From NCBI GenBank assembly GCA_016802295.1, contig JAESIW010000200.1:4704107-4768106 (forward strand): a DNA stretch of 64,000 nucleotides, written 5' to 3'. Origin of the DNA: Brachionus rotundiformis. Taxonomy: Eukaryota > Rotifera > Eurotatoria > Ploima > Brachionidae. The notes under the pieces are model-generated. The model did no database searches, was not told where the DNA came from, and saw nothing but the letters and a program-made list of their open reading frames with translations. Positions 58,641 to 64,000 of the stretch are shown here, one piece after another (positions within the stretch are counted from its first letter, which is position 1; each line of letters opens with the position of its first letter). The position numbers and the translations under genes are program-made.

Positions 58641-59198
58641 TATATAACATGAGTCATGCGTAGAGGATGTGGTATGGTGAGACTTCTGAAACTAAAACAT
58701 TTTTAGAATGTTCTAGAATTATTCCTTAATTGTACAGTTCATAATCAAAATAAAATAAGCATTAGCACTAGGATACTACACTGTGCAAATACTTTGCAGA
58801 GTTTGTGCAGAAATGACAAAAGCGCCATCTTATTAGTATAAATATACGCACTTAGTTATTAGGGATAATATCTGTCTTCTTTCGGTTAGGAATACCCAGC
58901 CATCGGCATTTACAATATAATGAAATTAATTATGAAAGTAAATTGATTTATTAATATACTATATATATAAATTACTTTCAAAAATTTAACATGGTTGTAC
59001 TGGATGAAAAATCAAAACCCGTTCGCCATGTTAAAAGATATACGAGCATAGATGCTTAAGCTATTCTTTTCAAAGTATCTCAATTATACAGTTAATAATT
59101 TTAATAGTTCTTTAAATCCATTCTGTTTACACATAAAGTTAACAAATTTTATTAATAACATTTATTATTTAAATCATAAAAATTAAGAAAATAAAAAT
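58641..59198. other. Intergenic 3' of the carboxypeptidase
   Basis: A+T-rich with no gene. TGTGCAAATACTTTGCAG near 58785 faintly resembles the MITE interior. Confidence 0.5.
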
Positions 59199-62100
59199 TT
59201 ATACTATAGCTGATAAAAAAGCTTTAATTCCTAGAAAATTTTCTGGAGCCACATAGACCATTCTATCCTCTGGCACAGTAAATCCATAATAATAGTCAGA
59301 AGTACCGGGGCCTGGTCTCAATTCAATCACATAACTATACTTAATGTTTTCGTTGCCTTTAGCCCTATTTGATATTGTAATTTACTACAAATTCTTATAA
59401 TAATACATTATTTTACCAATCGCCTGAACTTCCAGTATTGACATCTAAACAAAAATTTAAAAAGCAATATTAAAGGGCAATTTTTTTAAATTACACAATA
59501 GTTGGGAAGATGATCCAACAATAAAATCGGAACCTTTTTTAAAATTTATAAAATAAAGTAATAATTTTTTTTCCTAATACCATTAAATCTTTTAATTTCA
59601 TCAGCACCTATTTTTGCTTTGGAAATAATGTCATCGTTATCATCAGGCACCTCTAAGGGAGAATGGCCCCATTGAGTTAACCTTGCATTAAGAAAATTAT
59701 TTGTCACTAAAAATAAGTTTCTTTATTTTTTACCACCAGCAACCATATGAGTGGACCGAAATGAAAGCGTCCCATTGTCCCGATTTATCCCGAATAGCTT
59801 TTATAACTGCTTGTGTTTCTTTTTCTGAGCCGGCAGAATTACCAGCGTAGACCTCTGAGCAAGGATTTGAGCTACTTCCACCTGTCTAAAAATTAAAGAT
59901 CCCATCTTAGTCATATTGAAGTTTATGATCAAATTAAAATGTAAAATTTGATTTGTATGTATGCAAATTTCTGCGAAAATTTTATGCATGCAGAATTTTG
60001 CTCAATACCTTGGTATAGTTAAACATTTCTTGTTACAGTCAACACTGCTACTGAAAATTTACGTCTGATCCGAACTATTCGATTGAGAGAACAACGAGAC
60101 AACGAGAATGATATAATTATAGAAGAAAATACTGTTAATTACAAAAGTCTAGTCGAATCTTTAAGGATCATTTCTAATTATGTTGAACAGCATAAGAATT
60201 GCTTAAGTTTTTTTTTTATTTAAATAATTTGGGGGTGACCCACAGGCTGTATAGAATGAATGGATCAAGTCCTTCTTTTCAGCCTAACGATACATAAATG
60301 CTATGAATGAATAAAAAAAAGTGTCATAATAATATAAAAAGGAGTCATAAAAATAAAATTAGTTGATTTGGGATATTGAAAGAGTTTTGAATTTGCTGAA
60401 TTTAGAGAATTGCTTAAGTGAAGCAGATACAAATACTTTTTATAATTTGTCAAATAAACTAAGGTTTTATAAATTACAGTACGTTTCTGAAATAAGTTGA
60501 CAGTCTGCTTAAGCACATGCTCTACAGATGCGCTAGAACAAAAACTGAACTTTGCAATCAATTAACTTTTGTACTATAAAAACATTAATTAATCGCTCCT
60601 TTTTTCTCAAAGAGTTTACGAGCATGCTCTAGAGCTGCATAAGCACAATAGCGCAAGTGTTTAAGCAATGCTCTAGAGCTGCTTGCGCAGTGCTCAAAAA
60701 ACTGTCAACTTATTTCAGAAAAGTACTGTAGAAGAAAATCTTATTCGTAAATAATATATCCAATTATACATTTAATTAGACTTGTTTTTTTGTTATGTAG
60801 AATTAGAATTTGACAGTTTTACTTTTTTCTCTTAAATCCCTAATATCTGAAAAAAATTTTTTTAGTCAAATAATATGGTATTGTGAATTACAAAAACAAA
60901 CAGAAGTAAAATTTTTCCTATTTTGATAAATCAAAATTTCCAAAAAAAAATTATATCTTAAAAAATACTGCAATATAGTAAACAAAAATTTCTGATGTAG
61001 ATAAAAAACAAAAATTAGACCATTAATAAGACTTAAATTGATTATTGATTTTGTATACTTAAAAAAATGTAAATAAAGGTCTTATTTCAGATAAAAAAGA
61101 TGCAATAAAGTATGTTGCACTATTTTCCACTAATTTTTCAAAGTTATTCTATTTTAGTTAATTTTACTAAAATTAATCCTACTTTTTAAGCTTTACACTG
61201 CAATGGTAATCCAGACCTCATCTATAATACTTTCAATCGCTGGGGGTTGTGAAGTTCCTTCCCACCTGATCGTTTCAATTCAGAAAAACTTGAGTTACTT
61301 TTTTACTTAAAAGAATAATTTAGTTCTGTGTTGTAGTTCTCTCAATAACTACAACACCGACTCAAGCCAACTTTTAAGTCTATAGTTTTACAGTGCTTTA
61401 CTATGATATAATATGCGTAGCATATTACTAGTTAAAACTCGATGTAAAATATTAGACTCTGGTTTTTTTTCTTTAATAATAATAATAATAAGCTACAGCA
61501 AGACTAGCTTGCGGAGGTGGCCTACTAGGAGGTCACCTATGGTAGCTCCTTGCACATTACGCATAAAAAATTACTGCAAAAAGAGAAAACTGTTATAAAA
61601 TTTTTAGGTCAAAATAATAATATAAGTTACAAAAAGCTAGCCCAATCAACCAGACCAATCAAGCTCCACAAGACCACAATCAAGGTAACTCAGAATTCTT
61701 TTCTTTTTTGAATGGCCGGATGTTCCTGTTCCTGATTGTTGACTGGACATGAAAGTATCGTATCGGTTCTTGAACTTGTTGACCGAGTCGGCGTCTATGA
61801 CTGTAGCTGGTAGGGCGTTCCACTCGTTGACTATCCTATTGGTTAAAGTGTTTGCTCTTTGAAGACATTTGGTGGAGGCCTGGCCGGAAAATCTTCTTGA
61901 ATGACCTCTGATACCTCCGGCGGGTCCGAGTTGGGATAGTGAACTTGCGAGAACCGGGGGGTTCACCCAGCTCACTTCGTTGATACCTTTGGTGAATTTG
62001 AACATCTGGATCAGGTCACCACGTACACGGCGCTCATGAAGGGGAGTTAGTCTAAGGACGGCAAGACGATCTTCGTAGCGCCAGTTTTTAATACGGGGAA

Positions 62101-64000
62101 CCAGTTTGGTGGCCCTTCTCTGCACCTGCTCGAGCATCTTTGCGTCTTTCTTGCTAGGGGGGGACCAAACAACAGCGGCATATTTCAGGTGGGGTCTTAC
62201 GTAGGCACAGTAGAGGGTCCTGCAGGTATCTAAAGTCCAATATCTAAATGATCTTTTCAACTGGCCGAGTATTCCGGTAGCTCTGTTCACTTGATATTTA
62301 ATATGAATAGAAAATTTCAAGTTGCGTGAAAATGTAACTCCCAGATCCTTTTCTGTGTCGACGTAAGCTAGTGCACTCATGGACTCGTCTTCCCCCATCA
62401 GTAGTTCGGATTGGGCGTAGCTGTTCTTGCCAGTCTTGCTGAATTCCATAGCCTTACATTTGCTCACGTTGAAGAGCATACGCCACGTGTTTGACCACTC
62501 AGAGAGTGCATCGAGTTCCTGTTGCAGTGTTGATAGATCACTGGTGCTTCGTATTGTGGCAATCAGTTTACTGTCATCGGCAAATAGTTTGACAAGGTGG
62601 CTGACCGCCGCTGGCATGTCGTTGATGAAGATGACGAACAGAAGGGGACCAAGGACGCTACCTTGAGGGACCCCACTAGACACATCAATCCAGTCCGCAA
62701 TGTGCTGACCCATCACTACCCGCTGCTGCCTTCCTGACAAGAAGTCGCTGACCCAATCGACAATGCCTGGACAGAACCCGTAGGTAGGCAACCAGTTTCG
62801 CTCTTAGAGATGCGTGACAAACTCTGTCGAAGGCTTTTGCAAAATCGAAGAAGACCACTAGGACGTGGAATCTACTATCGATGCCATAACCGAACGAGGA
62901 TACTGAAGAGCTCATAGTTGCCACGGCGAAGGACTGGGCGAGGGGATACTACAGAAGGAGTATGACCGCAGTGCTTTATTATCATTATTTTTGTTATTCC
63001 TACTAATTTTTCTACTTTATCTATTTTGTTTAGGCTAGAAGTGGCCATTTATTAATAAAGCTATTATTTCTCTCATCACCTCTTATTTATTATTTGTGTT
63101 ATAACCGCGAACCACCAGATCCTAACAGATCCGGACAAACTCAATACACACACTTAGGTTTATAACATCTGTAAAATTCTTAATTTTAAGCAAATTTGCT
63201 TAATGCAATAAAATGAATGCAAATTACTGTGCAATTTTCTGCATTTTGCACACAATCAAAAAGTGCAGAAATATATTTTTGAACAAAGTTGCCTAAAAAT
63301 CAAGCATTTTAAAGAACTAAATTATTCAAGTTTTTCTGAATTAGAAGGATCGAATTGAGAGGAACTTCACAAACCCAATCGCTAGGCTGAAAAGAAGAGC
63401 TAAGATCTATTCTGAGTGACCAGAGAATTTCTTCAATATTTTAAATACAGCAATAATAAGTTTCAAAAATTAATTATGAAAAAGACACTATTTTCAAAAG
63501 ATCATAGGTTAGAAAAAATATAAAATAATAAGTGGTAAAACTTTGAATCTTTTACCAGCCATCTAAATGGAAAGTTTCTGTTCAAATCAGTGCCTAGACA
63601 ACTACTAAACTGTTGATCAATGCAGTTACAAACATTGTCTACACAGGTACAAATTTGATTTGGAGATCTATTCTTTCTCCACAATCTTGACTTAACAAAC
63701 AACTAAATTATAAAAAAATAGGTAAAAAATTAAAAATACGGTTGTGTGTGAATATTCATAGCCATCCGGATTAAGTAATGGTGTGACATGTATCTCGAAC
63801 TTGTTCATTATAGCAACTGTTTTAGGGTCACCCGATCTGTATTCATTAATAAACTATAAAACAATCATATTAAAACTAAAATTTAAATTTGGCAATTAAA
63901 TTAAATTTTATGGTCATATTGTCAAAAATTATTTCCTTTAAAAATTGTTTTAAAAATTAAATGGTATATTTCTAACCAAACCATGTTTACCATTACCAAA
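59199..64000 (-). CDS. M14 zinc metallocarboxypeptidase, 5' end outside the window
   Basis: Visible exons (minus): 63853-63740, 63702-63556, 59885-59734, 59681-59581, 59533-59495, 59443-59416, 59364-59199. All phases join cleanly. They encode FINEY...VTPLLNPDGYEYS, RLWRKNRS, GTDLNRNFPFRW, NPCSEVYAGN, VHSYGCWW (third zinc ligand His), the substrate-binding loop LLYVNTGSSGDW, and YVIELRPG with the catalytic Glu. The first zinc ligands (HxxE) lie upstream. By alignment with pancreatic carboxypeptidases, the specificity residue 255 is Gly, neither A-type Ile nor B-type Asp. It removes C-terminal residues from peptides and is probably secreted. The 3670-bp intron between 63556 and 59885 is full of transposons. 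Sequence at 63961-64000 may be another exon but is unresolved. Confidence 0.88.
60235..60292 (-). repeat. Short dispersed repeat in the carboxypeptidase intron
   Basis: On the minus strand GCTGAAAAGAAGGACTTGATCC and CAGCCTGTGGGTCACCC, related to 34455-34530. Likely a retroelement 3' end. Confidence 0.5.
60478..60729. mobile_element. Tc1/mariner-type MITE, 252 bp
   Basis: The left end CAGTACGTTTCTGAAATAAG and the right end, read in reverse CAGTACTTTTCTGAAATAAG, match over about 28 bp (continuing TTGACAGT) with one mismatch. The element is flanked by TA on both sides (60476-60477 and 60730-60731), the Tc1/mariner target duplication. The interior repeats GCTCTAGAGCTGC twice. No ORF. Confidence 0.85.
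60965..61115. repeat. Second copy of the 147-bp MITE-like family
   Basis: Shares TTTCTGATGTA, GATTATTGATTTTGTATAC and AAAAAAGATGCAATAAAG with 36824-36970. The left end is more degraded. Confidence 0.55.
61242..63375. mobile_element. hAT-like MITE split by a retrotransposon
   Basis: The left end (61242, GGGGGTTGTGAAGTTCC) and the right end (63375, in reverse GGTTTGTGAAGTTCC) belong to the same family as the element at 37810-38153. They are flanked by the same 8-bp direct repeat CAATCGCT (61234-61241 and 63376-63383). The half-copies 61242-61345 and about 63178-63375 are therefore best read as one MITE, later interrupted by the reverse-transcriptase element between them. Confidence 0.7.
61465..62960 (-). 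pseudogene. CR1/jockey-like non-LTR retrotransposon, 5' truncated, with (TTA)n tail
   Basis: The minus-strand frame 62924-62790 has the first catalytic box VVFFDFAKAFDRV. A frameshift near 62785 leads to the long frame 62791-61646 with FCPGIVDWVSDFLSGRQQRVV, GVPQGSVLGPLLFVIFINDMP, the catalytic FADDSK, thumb region and C-terminal NRIVNEWNALP. The 3' UTR ends in about six TTA units (61472-61489 region). It is G+C-richer than its surroundings and has only one frameshift, so it is a fairly young insertion. The endonuclease and ORF1 are missing. Confidence 0.85.

Larger units (their letters stand above)
59886..63555 (-). other. Large transposon-loaded intron of the carboxypeptidase gene
   Basis: The donor CTG|GTAAAA at 63555 and the acceptor TTTTTAG|ACAGG at 59886 join RWL to TGGSSSNPC exactly as the M14 family requires. 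The intron is 3670 bp while the other visible introns of this gene are about 40-110 bp. Nearly all the extra length is the repeats and elements listed inside it. Confidence 0.85.

Overview
This is nuclear DNA of a small animal. The background is extremely A+T-rich, genes are split by short GT-AG introns (about 45-80 bp, some several hundred bp), and the gene set is metazoan: P-glycoprotein, RagC/D GTPase, USP4/15-type deubiquitinase, cytosolic HSP70, C-type lectins and an RGM-like protein. The combination of A+T richness, compact introns and many diverse non-LTR, Mutator-like and Merlin-type elements suggests a monogonont rotifer such as Brachionus. That placement is an inference, not something the sequence proves.

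Layout. 0-12 kb: the 5' end of a linker-histone gene (minus), a 17-exon ABCB transporter (minus), a stray inverted copy of two of its exons, and an MFS carrier (minus). 12-25 kb: secreted proteins, namely a CAP/SCP protein, a giant two-CTLD protein with about 13 tandem ~130-residue modules (plus), and a convergent smaller two-CTLD paralogue (minus). 27-36 kb: housekeeping genes RagC/D and USP4/15 (both plus), separated by a dead pogo-like transposase, then a tRNA-Glu. 37-49 kb: HSP70 with textbook heat-shock elements, surrounded by transposable elements. These are two non-LTR remnants ending in (TAC)n, a hAT-like MITE, a Mutator-like derivative with 9-bp target duplication, an apparently intact Merlin/IS1595-type transposon with perfect 114-bp inverted repeats, an LTR integrase remnant, and a second Mutator-like derivative with SWIM and AT-hook motifs. 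49-55 kb: an LRR protein fused to an RGM-like C-terminus (minus, one frame break) and a secreted PAN-like plus WD-type propeller protein (minus). 55-64 kb: more retroelement debris, a foldback element, and an M14 carboxypeptidase (minus) that runs off the right edge. A 3.7-kb intron of that gene holds nested transposons.

There is no operon-like logic. Related themes are secreted or cell-surface proteins (lectins, CAP, LRR-RGM, PAN-propeller, carboxypeptidase) and proteostasis or nutrient signalling (HSP70, USP, RagC/D). I assembled exon structures by hand from splice sites and reading-frame phase. Where phases close exactly (ABCB 1265 aa, RagC/D 414 aa, USP 890 aa, giant lectin 2345 aa, MFS 467 aa, transposase 507 aa) I trust them. 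The most novel items are the LRR-RGM architecture, the 13-module lectin and the Merlin-type element whose transposase carries an acidic tail and a C2H2 finger.
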